Below the pieces are notes generated by a model. The model searched no databases. It was not told the DNA's origin and saw nothing but the letters and a program-made list of their open reading frames with translations. Source: Spirosoma taeanense (lineage in GTDB: Bacteria > Bacteroidota > Bacteroidia > Cytophagales > Spirosomataceae). From it: a stretch of 64,000 nucleotides of DNA. Below are positions 52,251 to 61,751 of the stretch, piece by piece. The translations under genes were made by a program, and so were the position numbers. The DNA is taken from the NCBI RefSeq assembly GCF_013127955.1, contig NZ_CP053435.1:5332001-5396000 (forward strand), read 5' to 3'. Every line of letters begins with the position of its first letter. Position 1 is the stretch's first letter.

Positions 52251-53756
52251 ATGCCTACCTACGTAGCCGCTATTGATCAGGGCACGACCAGTACCCGCTG
52301 TATTGTATTTGACCGGCAGGGCCAGATCGTTTCCCTGGCTCAGAAAGAACATAAGCAGATTTATCCGCAGCCCGGCTGGGTTGAGCATGACCCGGAAGAA
52401 ATCTGGCGCAATACGCTCGAAGTGGTGGCTCTAGCCCGCATCAAGGCGCATTTATCGGCGGGTGATATTGTGGCCGTAGGGATTACAAACCAGCGCGAAA
52501 CTACCGTTGTCTGGAACCGCCGGACCGGTAAGCCGTATTACAACGCCATTGTCTGGCAGGATATGCGCACGGCCGATTTAGTAGCGGAGTTCGCAGCCGC
52601 CGACAGCACAGGTCAGGACCGTTTCCGGCCTCAGACGGGTTTACCACTCGCTACGTACTTCAGCGGCCTGAAACTGAAATGGTTGCTCGACCATGTTCCC
52701 GGCCTGCGCGAAGATGCCGAACAGGGCGATGCGCTCTTCGGCAATATGGACTCGTATGTTGTCTGGAATTTAACGGGCGGCACGGCCGGTGGTCTACACC
52801 TCACTGATGTTACCAACGCGAGCCGGACGCAACTCATGAACCTACATACACTTGCGTGGGACGATGAGCTTCTTGCAGCGTTCACAGTTCCCCGCGCCAT
52901 GCTCCCTCAAATTCGGCCAAGCAGCGAAGTGTATGGAACCGTTGCCTCAGAGGTTCTGCCGGGTGTACCCATTGCGGGTATCCTAGGCGATCAGCAGGCG
53001 GCACTGGTCGGTCAGACCTGCTACGAACCCGGTCAGGCGAAGAATACCTACGGTACGGGCTGTTTCCTCCTGATGAACACCGGCACCGAGCTACGTCCCT
53101 CTACCTGCGGCCTGCTGACAACGGTCGCTTATCAGTTTCAGGATGGGCCCGTGCATTACGCCCTCGAAGGCAGCGTAGCCATTACCGGCGCGCTGGTGCA
53201 ATGGCTGCGCGACAACCTGGGCATTATCAAAAAAAGCACCGACATTGAAACGCTCGCCCGTTCGGTCGATGACAATGGCGGAGCATACTTTGTCCCTGCT
53301 TTTTCTGGTCTCTACGCGCCCCACTGGAAGGCCGACGCGCGGGGCGTGATTGCCGGTCTGACCCGGTTCGTGAACAAAGGCCACCTAGCGCGGGCGGTTC
53401 TGGAAGCAACCGCTTATCAAACCGTCGATGTTGTTCGGGCTATGGAACAGGATGCGGGCGTATCGCTGCAATCGCTGCGCGTCGATGGCGGTATGGTCGT
53501 CAATTCGCTACTGATGCAGTTCCAGGCCGATGTTCTGAATGGCCCGGTGGTTTGCCCGCAGATGACCGAGACTACCGCCCTCGGCGCAGCCTATGCAGCG
53601 GGTCTCGCCGTAGGCTACTGGCAGAATCTGGACGATCTGCGGCAAAACTGGGGCATTGCCCGCACCTATGAATCCGCCATGGACGATGCTCAGCGAAGCC
53701 GGTTAATGCGTGGCTGGCAGAAAGCCATCGAGCGATCGTTTGGCTGGGAAGAGTAA
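52251..53756 (+). CDS. glpK: Glycerol kinase
   Basis: 501 residues from the ATG at 52251, where the FGGY-kinase start [18 protein letters not shown] begins. [44 protein letters not shown] and [15 protein letters not shown] are GlpK signatures. It phosphorylates glycerol to glycerol-3-phosphate. No glpF or glpD is adjacent. It is divergent from the OmpA/TPR gene (222 bases between) and is followed by a clear terminator. Confidence 0.95.
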   Translation: MPTYVAAIDQGTTSTRCIVFDRQGQIVSLAQKEHKQIYPQPGWVEHDPEEIWRNTLEVVALARIKAHLSAGDIVAVGITNQRETTVVWNRRTGKPYYNAIVWQDMRTADLVAEFAAADSTGQDRFRPQTGLPLATYFSGLKLKWLLDHVPGLREDAEQGDALFGNMDSYVVWNLTGGTAGGLHLTDVTNASRTQLMNLHTLAWDDELLAAFTVPRAMLPQIRPSSEVYGTVASEVLPGVPIAGILGDQQAALVGQTCYEPGQAKNTYGTGCFLLMNTGTELRPSTCGLLTTVAYQFQDGPVHYALEGSVAITGALVQWLRDNLGIIKKSTDIETLARSVDDNGGAYFVPAFSGLYAPHWKADARGVIAGLTRFVNKGHLARAVLEATAYQTVDVVRAMEQDAGVSLQSLRVDGGMVVNSLLMQFQADVLNGPVVCPQMTETTALGAAYAAGLAVGYWQNLDDLRQNWGIARTYESAMDDAQRSRLMRGWQKAIERSFGWEE

Positions 53757-53762
53757 ACAAAG

Positions 53763-53790
53763 AAAGGCGGCTGATGAACCGCCTTTTTTC
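53763..53790 (+). terminator. Rho-independent terminator of glpK
   Basis: AAAGGCGG and CCGCCTTT with an eight-base loop and a T run ending at 53789. It overlaps the stop of the convergent channel gene. Confidence 0.9.
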
Positions 53791-54898
53791 AAACCTCGCG
53801 CGAACGCATTTCCTCCGCCAGCATCAGCCGCGTCTGGGGAAAACTTTGCGGATATTCGTCGCGTATAAACTCGATAAGCTTTTCGCGGATATGGCAACGC
53901 AGATCGAAGGCCGAAGGCGCATCGCGGGCCGAAAGCAGCACGCGCACAACCAGGCATGTAGGTTGCGTATCGGTCACCTGAACGGCAAATACTTCCCCAT
54001 TCCAGAGCGGATCGGCTTCGGCAAGCTGGCGTGCCTTTTCCCGAACTTTATCGACAGGTACGGCATAATCCAGATACAGAAACACGGCACCCGTAATAGA
54101 CGCGTCGTTACGTGTCCAGTTCTCAAAGGGCGTTTCGACAAAATACGTGATGGGCAGAATCAGCCGACGCCGGTCCCAAAGCCGGACGATAACGTTCGTC
54201 AGGTTAATTTCTTCGATACGTCCCCACTCTTTTTCGACTACGACGGCGTCGTCTAGCCGGATCTGCTGGTTGAGCGCAATCTGAATACCCGCCAGGAGAT
54301 TAGCCAGTGTTTTCTGAGCCGCAAAACCAATCAGGACCGACACCACCCCGGCCGACGTAAGGACGCTTAGGCCCACTTTCCGACTACCCTGAAACGTAAT
54401 CAGCAGCAGCGACGAACCGATAATAATGACGCCAAGCGCAACCAGCCGCCGAACGAAGCGCACCTGCGTGACGAACTTCCGCTGCGACAGGTTTACATCC
54501 TGCGTTGTATCGTACTGACGAATCAGCAGCAACTCGCCGACCTTCAGGAGTTTCACAACCAGCCAGGTCGTTGAGAGCAGAAACAGAACCTCGGCGGTTT
54601 TGTCGGCTACCGGATGCCGACGCAGAAATCGCGCCGACTGAACATTCGTCGCAAGCAAGAAGAACAGCGACGGCACAAATACCCAGAAAGCCCAGCGGGC
54701 GTGCGCCTTCAGCAGCGCCAGCGTCTGAAATGGTCGCCTATGCACAATAAACCGGGTTGTCTGCGTCACAATAACGTCAACCACCAGACCCGCCAGCACA
54801 GCCATTATGAGCAGGACCCAGCCCGACAGGTCGCGGTTGGGAACGTAACCAGCCCAGCGAATCAGTTCACGAATCCATGTTTCGAGTTGATCTAACAT
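53789..54898 (-). CDS. MscS-family mechanosensitive channel
   Basis: 369 residues. Four to five membrane helices, then the pore helix and beta domain: GLSVLTSAGVVSVLIGFAAQ, TLANLLAGIQIALNQQIRLD, and the hydrophilic EEINLTNVIVRLWDRR...PITYFVETPFENW. It opens under membrane tension to release solutes. The ATG at 54898 lies four bases after a -7 promoter element, so the message may be leaderless. It converges on glpK. Confidence 0.9.
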   Translation of the reverse strand: MLDQLETWIRELIRWAGYVPNRDLSGWVLLIMAVLAGLVVDVIVTQTTRFIVHRRPFQTLALLKAHARWAFWVFVPSLFFLLATNVQSARFLRRHPVADKTAEVLFLLSTTWLVVKLLKVGELLLIRQYDTTQDVNLSQRKFVTQVRFVRRLVALGVIIIGSSLLLITFQGSRKVGLSVLTSAGVVSVLIGFAAQKTLANLLAGIQIALNQQIRLDDAVVVEKEWGRIEEINLTNVIVRLWDRRRLILPITYFVETPFENWTRNDASITGAVFLYLDYAVPVDKVREKARQLAEADPLWNGEVFAVQVTDTQPTCLVVRVLLSARDAPSAFDLRCHIREKLIEFIRDEYPQSFPQTRLMLAEEMRSREV

Positions 54899-54902
54899 GG
54901 TG

Positions 54903-54930
54903 CAAAAGTACGGGCATCTAGTTAAGGCAA
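54903..54930 (-). promoter_or_regulatory. Promoter of the MscS gene, apparently leaderless
   Basis: On the minus strand, TTG at 54930-54928, a 17-base spacer and TACTTTTG at 54910-54903. Only four bases (CACC) separate the -7 box from the ATG. Confidence 0.65.
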
Positions 54931-54994
54931 AAAGCCGAATGCAGAAAGGTTAGTCAGCACCCCCTTCTGCCTTCGACTTTTTACGTTGCATTTT

Positions 54995-56466
54995 TCAGGC
55001 CAACAGCGGCTTAACGACTTTGCCGTGTACGTCCGTCAGTCGGTAGCGCCGACCCTGGCTTTTGAAGGTAAGCTTCTCATGGTCAAGGCCGAGCAGATGG
55101 AGTACCGTAGCCTGAAAGTCATGAACATGAACGGGTTCTTTAACCACGTTATAACCAAAGTCATCAGTTTCGCCGTACACCATTCCTTTTTTAACACCCG
55201 CGCCCGCCATCCAGATTGAAAACGCCCGCGGATGATGATCGCGACCGTAGTTATCGCGGGTTAGCTTTCCCTGCGAATAGGACCCACGCCCGAACTCCCC
55301 CCCCAGATGACCAGCGTATCGTCCAGCAGGCCCCGTTGTTTCAGGTCCATAACGAGCGCAGCCGAAGGTTGATCGACGCTCTTCGTCTGAATCTTGATAT
55401 CGTTGGGCAGGTTACCGTGCTGATCCCAGCCCTGATGATAGAGCTGCACAAACTTTACGTCTTTCTCGATGAGTTTACGCGCCAGCAGGCAGTTGGCGGC
55501 AAACGTACCAGGTTTCCGGCTTTCGGAGCCGTACATATCAAAAATATAGTCTGGCTCCTTCGAGATATCGAGCGTTTCGGGCACCGAGGTCTGCATTCGG
55601 TAGGCCATTTCGTACTGCGCCATTCGGTTGTTGATTTCCGGGTCCAGCACGTGCTTAAACTGCTCCTGATGGAGTTTGGTCAGGTAATCGAGCATCCGCC
55701 TACGGCTCGTTTTATCGATACCGGGCGGGTTGTTGAGGTAATAAACCGGATCGGGTCCCGACCGAAACACCACGCCCTGATGCACCGATGGCAAAAAGCC
55801 GTTGCTCCAGAGTTTGGCGTACAGCGGTTGGTCGCCGTCGCGCCCTTTGGAAAGCAGTACGACGAAGGCCGGCAGGTTCTGATTGTCGGAGCCCAGCCCG
55901 TAGCTGATCCACGAACCAAAGGACGGACGACCGGCCTGCTGACTGCCCGTCTGGAAAAACGTTACGGCCGGGTCGTGGTTAATCGCTTCGGTATGCATCG
56001 ACCGGATAAACGTCAGGTCGTCGGCAATGCGCGACGTATGGGGCAGCAATTCGCTGATGGTCATCTGGCCCGGACCGTAACGGGCAAATTTATATTTCGA
56101 TGCCGCCAGAGGGAACCGGCTCTGTCCGGCCGTCATACCCGTCAGTCGCTGGCCTTTACGGACCGATTCGGGCAGATCCTGCCCCCACATGGCTTCCAGT
56201 TTTGGCTTGTAGTCAAACAACTCCAGCTGCGATGGCGCTCCGCTCTGAAACAGATAAATCACCCGTTTTACTTTCGGCGGGAAATGGGGTTTCCCAACGG
56301 GCGGATTCTCACCTGAGGAACCCGATACGCCACCGAACAGGTTCGCCGGATTCAGTAACGACGCCAGCGCAATAGTTCCCAAGCCCGCACTGGTCTGGCC
56401 CAGAAACGTCCGGCGACTAAGCTGATCGTGGACATTGTCGAAGAGTTGGTCCCGAGAGTCAGACAT
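54995..56466 (-). pseudogene. DUF1501 protein, frameshifted within a run of eight G
   Basis: The gene is in two frames. The first 392 or so residues run from the ATG at 56466 with a twin-arginine-like signal (SRRTFLGQTSAGLGTIALAS) to TLVIWGG; the tail [20 protein letters not shown]...[12 protein letters not shown] lies in another frame and ends at 54995. The shift is at eight consecutive C on the plus strand (55297-55304); one more base would restore [20 protein letters not shown] and give about 490 residues, the family length. It could be a sequencing error, a real mutation or a slippery tract. DUF1501 proteins are exported, alkaline-phosphatase-superfamily-like, and paired with PSD1/DUF1553 proteins; their function is unknown. 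Confidence 0.88.
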
Positions 56467-56469
56467 GGC

Positions 56470-59400
56470 TTATCGTTTGATTATGGCTTCGTCAAAATTC
56501 ATTAACGTACTCGTTACCACCGTCCAGGCGGCTAACTCGGCGGGGATCAGACTCTTATCAACCGGGTACTTGCCCACCGATAGCAGTTCTGCGGCCCGTT
56601 TTGGATTACCCGTAAAATCAGCCAGTTCTTCGTCGTATAACTGCTTCATTAAAGCAAACTCCTTCGGCCGCGGCAGGCGGCTCACAATCGCTTTGAACGC
56701 ATCGGTGATTAATTGATCGGCCCGAACACCTTTGCACAGCGAACGTTGCGCCAGTACCCGGGCGGCTTCGACGAACTGCGGATCATTCAGCGTTACCAGT
56801 GCTTGCAGGGGCGTACTGGTTTTTTGGCGTTTTACGATACAGGTATGCCGTTCAGCCGCGTCGAAATTCAGCATCATCGGCGGGGGCGAACTTCGCTTCC
56901 AGATCGTGTACATCGACCGGCGGTACAAACTATCGCCCTGGCTCTGAACGTATTTCACGGCGTTCCGGGTGGCCAGCGCTTCCCAGATACCGGCTGGCTG
57001 ATAGGGATGGACGCTCGGCCCGCCAATGCGTCTGGTTAGCAGACCACTGGCTGCTAACGCGTTGTCGCGAATCTGCTCGGCCGACATCCGATAACTGGCT
57101 CCGCGTGTCAGGAACGTATTGTCCGGATCAGCCTCCCGCACCCGTTCAGGCACCGCCGACGACTGCCGGTATGTCGCCGACATCACAATCAGTTTCTGCA
57201 GCTCCTTCATATTCCAAGGCTGCACACTTTTGCCTCCTTCCCTGAATCTGACAGCCAGATAATCCAGCAGCTCGGAATGGCTGGGCAGAGCACCCTGATT
57301 ACCAAAATCATCACTGTTTTTCGCCAATCCCTGCCCAAAATACTGTTGCCAGACTCGGTTCACTATGACCCGGCTGAACAGCGGATTCTCAGGTAGTAAA
57401 AGCCATTTGGCCAGACCAAGCCGGTTTTTAGGCAGGTCGTCGGGCATTGGGTTAAGGCTGTGCAGAACGGCAGGCATCACCACCTCGCCCGGCGCATCGT
57501 AAACCCCACGCTTGAGCAGGTGAGTCTGCCGGGGGTATTTACGTTCCTGCATCACCATGACCTGATCGGAGTTGGTGTAGAGCGTCAATTGTTCTCCGCG
57601 TAGTTTCATTGCCTCCGCAAAAGCCACCCGATAGACCGGGTCCTGCGTTGTCACATAATAGGTGTACAAACCTGCCCGTTGCGCCGGAGTCCGTTGGGTA
57701 ACGGGCGTCCGCAAAGCCGTTACCAGCGCGTCGGGCGCACCCGCCAGCCGGGGCATCTCGATGGGTGTCAGACAGCGGTTATAAATACGTAACTCATCAA
57801 CGGCGAAGTCCTTGTAGAAATAGTCGTGCATCCGTCCGACGTAAAACGAGTGTTGCGCCCAATGGCTGCGGTCTTTACCGTACACCATACTATGCTGAAG
57901 ATTATCGGCAATGATTCGTGTGCGCAACGGCTTGCCGTTCAGGTACAGCGTAAGCCCATTGGCCCGACCCCGGCCATCATACGTAAAGGCAACCTGAAAC
58001 CAGGCGTTAACGGGTACTTTGTCAACCGATTCAATATCCAGCGCATTGGCAGGCCAGACATGGCTAAGCGTTACTTTCAAACGTCCATCGGCCAGCAGAT
58101 CAAGCTGGTAGCCACGCTGACCATCCATAGGACCCGTCGTTCGGCCGAGCAGCGTGGCAGCAATGCCCGGTTTGGACAGTTTATACCAGCTGCTGATGGT
58201 AAACGGCTGGTTCTGTTCGAATACGGCAAAATCGGAGGGCAGACTAATATAGCTGTCGCCGGGCAGGAAACGGGCCATGCCAAAACGACCCGGTACGGTA
58301 TACGGCAGGTTGTCGGAGTCGCCACCCAACCAGGCAGGAATCGTATCGTTGACCCGGTTCGTAAAGGCATTACGCGGGTCTTTCATCAGCTCCGCCTTTG
58401 TCTTACGTTTGGGCGGGTCCTTCTTTTCTGGCTTTTTCTCAGCTTTTACGCCGGGTTTCTTACGGGCTTCTTCCAGCTTTCGCTTTGCTTCCTCCAGTTT
58501 CCGTTTTTCACTTTCAGCTTTCAGATAGGCTTTAATATCGGTGCGGTCGGCTTCATCAAACGTGTAATGCGCGATTAGCCCCGAGTCGTTAGCTACTACC
58601 GACTGACGTTCATTTTTCGCCAGCCACTGGCTAAAGCGCTGCTGATAGTCGGGCCGGTTGGTGTTCAGTTTCTGCTCCAGTGGCGTTAAATGCTCCCGGA
58701 TAAATTTCAGTTGCGCATCCGTCGCGGGCGTTGTCAGCGTAACGGTTGGCGCAGCCTCGCCGTTGTAAGGAATCTGCCCGCGTTCGTTGTTGCTGTTGAA
58801 GAAGGCAAACAGCGAGAAATAGTCTTTCTGGCTGATTGGATCATACTTATGGTCGTGGCAGCGGGCACATTCGGTCGTTAGGCCCAGAAACGCCTTCCCG
58901 AACGTAGCGGTGCGGTCAGCGACGTACTCCACGCGGTACTCTTCATCAACAATGCCACCTTCCTGGCTCTGCTGGTGATTGCGGTTAAACGCCGTTGCAA
59001 TCAGTTGGTCGCGGTTGGGTTTGGGAAGCATATCACCCGCCAGCTGCCACGTAATGAATCGATCGAAGGACAAATTCCGGTTATAGGCCCGGATAACCCA
59101 GTCGCGGTAAGGCCACATGGTGCGCAGACCGTCGTCCTGATAACCGTGGGTGTCGGCGTACCGGGCTACGTCGAGCCATTCAACGGCTTGCCGTTCCCCA
59201 TAGTGTGGACTGTTCAGCAGCCGGTTCACAACTTTTTCGTAGGCATTGGGGGACTTATCAGTCAGGAAGGCATCCACTTCGGCGGGCGTCGGTGGCAATC
59301 CCGTTAAATCCAGGCTAACGCGCCGAAGCAGCGTTGTTTTATTGGCTTCAGGCGCATGACGAAGTTTTCTGGCTTCCTGTTTAGCCAGCACAAACCGGTC

Positions 59401-59931
59401 AATGTCGTTTTTCGCCCAGGTTTCGTCCTTTACCTTCGGCACTTCCGGCATCGTTGGAGCAATCAGCGACCAGTGCTGCTTGTACTCCGCGCCCTGTTCG
59501 ACCCAGCGAATCAGCAGGGCTTTTTCTTCGGCATTCAGCGTCAGATGCGATTCGGGCGTTGGCATCATCTCATCCGGATCGCTGCTAATGATCCGATGAA
59601 CTAACTCACTGGCGTTCAAATTGCCCGGCACAACGGCCGTATGGCCCGTTTTAGTTAGGGCCTGATAGGCCCCATCGGGCGTATCGAGTCGTAAGCCAGC
59701 CTGCTGTTTGGCCTTATCGGGGCCATGACAGGCAAAGCAGCGGTCCGATAGAATCGGTTTTACGTGCAGATTGTAATCAATTTGTTCGGGCAGACTGGCT
59801 TCGGCAGCAACGATGTCGGCCGGCATTTCGACCGAATTCCGACAAGCCGTTAGCCAGACCGACGCGCCAAACAACCCAGCCGTCGCGCTAAGGATTAAAG
59901 ACCGAAATCGTATGTCAGACCAGGTAAGCAT
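56470..59931 (-). CDS. PSD1 cytochrome/DUF1549/DUF1553 lipoprotein with LamG domain
   Basis: 1153 residues. Lipobox WLTAC with Cys30. A planctomycete-type cytochrome domain has CFACH (65-69) as heme site, then the DUF1549 region with a second CxxCH (CARCHDHKYDP, 355-359), a Lys/Glu-rich linker (EAKRKLEEARKKPG), a LamG-like lectin domain (DSYISLPSDFAVFEQNQPFT) and DUF1553 at the C-terminus. The layout is common in Planctomycetes and also in Cytophagales. It probably receives electrons or oxidises a sugar in the periplasm. It stops three bases before the DUF1501 start, so the pair is one operon. Confidence 0.9.
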   Translation of the reverse strand: MLTWSDIRFRSLILSATAGLFGASVWLTACRNSVEMPADIVAAEASLPEQIDYNLHVKPILSDRCFACHGPDKAKQQAGLRLDTPDGAYQALTKTGHTAVVPGNLNASELVHRIISSDPDEMMPTPESHLTLNAEEKALLIRWVEQGAEYKQHWSLIAPTMPEVPKVKDETWAKNDIDRFVLAKQEARKLRHAPEANKTTLLRRVSLDLTGLPPTPAEVDAFLTDKSPNAYEKVVNRLLNSPHYGERQAVEWLDVARYADTHGYQDDGLRTMWPYRDWVIRAYNRNLSFDRFITWQLAGDMLPKPNRDQLIATAFNRNHQQSQEGGIVDEEYRVEYVADRTATFGKAFLGLTTECARCHDHKYDPISQKDYFSLFAFFNSNNERGQIPYNGEAAPTVTLTTPATDAQLKFIREHLTPLEQKLNTNRPDYQQRFSQWLAKNERQSVVANDSGLIAHYTFDEADRTDIKAYLKAESEKRKLEEAKRKLEEARKKPGVKAEKKPEKKDPPKRKTKAELMKDPRNAFTNRVNDTIPAWLGGDSDNLPYTVPGRFGMARFLPGDSYISLPSDFAVFEQNQPFTISSWYKLSKPGIAATLLGRTTGPMDGQRGYQLDLLADGRLKVTLSHVWPANALDIESVDKVPVNAWFQVAFTYDGRGRANGLTLYLNGKPLRTRIIADNLQHSMVYGKDRSHWAQHSFYVGRMHDYFYKDFAVDELRIYNRCLTPIEMPRLAGAPDALVTALRTPVTQRTPAQRAGLYTYYVTTQDPVYRVAFAEAMKLRGEQLTLYTNSDQVMVMQERKYPRQTHLLKRGVYDAPGEVVMPAVLHSLNPMPDDLPKNRLGLAKWLLLPENPLFSRVIVNRVWQQYFGQGLAKNSDDFGNQGALPSHSELLDYLAVRFREGGKSVQPWNMKELQKLIVMSATYRQSSAVPERVREADPDNTFLTRGASYRMSAEQIRDNALAASGLLTRRIGGPSVHPYQPAGIWEALATRNAVKYVQSQGDSLYRRSMYTIWKRSSPPPMMLNFDAAERHTCIVKRQKTSTPLQALVTLNDPQFVEAARVLAQRSLCKGVRADQLITDAFKAIVSRLPRPKEFALMKQLYDEELADFTGNPKRAAELLSVGKYPVDKSLIPAELAAWTVVTSTLMNFDEAIIKR

Positions 59932-59964
59932 CTAAACGGATGAAATGATTACAAACCGATTCTA

Positions 59965-59972
59965 CAAAAATA
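59965..59972 (-). promoter_or_regulatory. Candidate -7 element of the PSD1 gene
   Basis: The minus strand reads TATTTTTG (a TAnnTTTG match), 34 bases before the ATG. The nearest TTG is only 13 bases upstream, so this is weak. Confidence 0.3.
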
Positions 59973-60163
59973 ACGATGAAAAGTACAAGAAACTCGTACT
60001 ATTTTACCTCGTTCATCGCAGATTTTAGCGTTCGCAGGTCATGATATACGTATAGAGGGCTATCTTGGCAGCCATAGCATTCTGATTTAGTACTTAAACC
60101 AACGAGTGAGTCAGGCGTTTATCGGCACCTGACAAAGCGGTGTGCATAGGATTGATGATTGGC

Positions 60164-61708
60164 TTAATTGCGCTTCGACTCGTCGCCTTTCGTCTCTGGC
60201 GCAGCAGTTTTGGCGAATTCGGCCAGGGCCTGTTCGCTGATGCCACCAACCACGTCAAGCTGTGGCCTGGACTTTTTCAGGCTGGCAATTCCCTGCTCGG
60301 TCACTTTGGTCTGCCAGAGGTAGACCGTTTTCAACCGTTTCAGACCAGCTAGTTCAACTAAAGCTGCATCGGTAACGCCCGTACCGTACAGGTTCAGGTA
60401 TTCCAGATTATCCAGGCCCTTCAGTTGTCGGATACCACTATCCGTAACACGCGTTTGCTCCAGATGCAGCTTCTGCAGGTTTTTTAGTTTTGCGATATAG
60501 GCCATTGCCGCATCCGTTACGTCGGTTTCGCCTAATTTCAACCACACAACCTGCTGGCTTAGTTTTGGCAGCAGAGCCGCTTGGGTATCGTTGAACGTCC
60601 GGGCGTTTACGGCGCTAACTTCCAACTGATTCTGCTCGCGCGAAAGCGGCAAAACCAGCAAACCCGTTCGCTTTAGCTCGTCAACCGTTTTCGGATCGGC
60701 TGCCGGAACCTTCATCGTTAGCACGGGTGACTCAGGGGCGGGACCGGTGGCAATACCAGCACCGCCCGTCTGAATGGGCTGCCCGCCACCGAGCGAGGCC
60801 AGCACGGGCCGTATGGCCTCATTAACCTTAAGATCCGATACCTTTTTATCGAACGTAGCGCCCTGATCGATCCACCACGTTAAAAGCGCAATCTGGCTAT
60901 CGGTCAGTTGATTTTTACCCTTGGGCGGCATGTGATGATCGTCATCTTCGGGCAGCAGACAGACTTTTATCAACTCACTTTTGCTGCTCTTGCCGGCCAC
61001 AAACACCGGACCGTCTTCATAGCCTTTCCGGATCATTTCGGGCGTATCTAACCGTAACCCTGCTTTCGATTTGCCCGCATTGTGACATTGTACGCAACGA
61101 GTTTGCAGGATTGGGTTAACGATTTGCTGATACACCATTGCCTGATTCACATCGGTAATCGGCTCGAATTTGAAGGTCGGCTGTCTGGGTGGTAAACCGG
61201 CCAGTGTTCGCAGTGGCGCCGGAGCATACTGCATCAGATAGTCTTCACCATGCGTCAGGTTAGCGCCGTGATGCCCGGCGATCAGCAGCAACATTAACGA
61301 TATGCCCAGGGCGGGCAGGTACATTAACTGGGCAAACGGAATCCGACGGCCCAGGTTTTCAGACTTCACGGCCCAGGCAATCCAGGCAAACACCGCTACA
61401 CCAATGCCCTGCCATTGATGTTCTGCAAGCGTTTCGGTCTCGTATCCCCCACCCAGCGACAGCAGATAACCAAACACACAGGCCAGCGTAGCGCTCACCG
61501 CCGACCAGAACAAGATCAGCGTGATGGTATGCGGACTAACCGAATTACGTCGGGTGAGCCGATCGATTTCGAGCAATCCGGCTATTAACAGAAACCCAAT
61601 TGGCAGGTGAACGATGAGCGGATGAAAATGCCCAAAGAACAACAGCCAGTCAGACGGTTGCGCCGGAGCAGCCTGCAGCAGAATTAACGCGTTCAATACC
61701 AGCGCCAT
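60164..61708 (-). CDS. DUF2231 membrane protein with cytochrome c and LRR domains
   Basis: 514 residues. The first 160 or so residues hold about four to five membrane helices with a histidine-rich HFHPLIVHLPIGFLLIAG motif of DUF2231. A planctomycete-type cytochrome domain follows with CVQCHNAGKSKAGLRLDTPE. The C-terminal part has leucine-rich repeats (LKNLQKLHLEQTRVTDSGIR, LDNLEYLNLYGTGVTDAALV, LKRLKTVYLWQTKVTEQGIA). It could anchor electron transfer to the membrane. It lies upstream of the PSD1 gene with a 232-base gap, so it may have its own promoter. Confidence 0.88.
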   Translation of the reverse strand: MALVLNALILLQAAPAQPSDWLLFFGHFHPLIVHLPIGFLLIAGLLEIDRLTRRNSVSPHTITLILFWSAVSATLACVFGYLLSLGGGYETETLAEHQWQGIGVAVFAWIAWAVKSENLGRRIPFAQLMYLPALGISLMLLLIAGHHGANLTHGEDYLMQYAPAPLRTLAGLPPRQPTFKFEPITDVNQAMVYQQIVNPILQTRCVQCHNAGKSKAGLRLDTPEMIRKGYEDGPVFVAGKSSKSELIKVCLLPEDDDHHMPPKGKNQLTDSQIALLTWWIDQGATFDKKVSDLKVNEAIRPVLASLGGGQPIQTGGAGIATGPAPESPVLTMKVPAADPKTVDELKRTGLLVLPLSREQNQLEVSAVNARTFNDTQAALLPKLSQQVVWLKLGETDVTDAAMAYIAKLKNLQKLHLEQTRVTDSGIRQLKGLDNLEYLNLYGTGVTDAALVELAGLKRLKTVYLWQTKVTEQGIASLKKSRPQLDVVGGISEQALAEFAKTAAPETKGDESKRN

Positions 61709-61751
61709 GTCTAATCAGAGAAAGAAGAATTACGTGTTAGACCGGTCAGTC

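Noticed and set aside
55216-56316. A 366-codon open frame on the plus strand opposite the DUF1501 gene
   Set aside because: No recognisable domain and a biased composition; it is antisense to a gene with clear family motifs.
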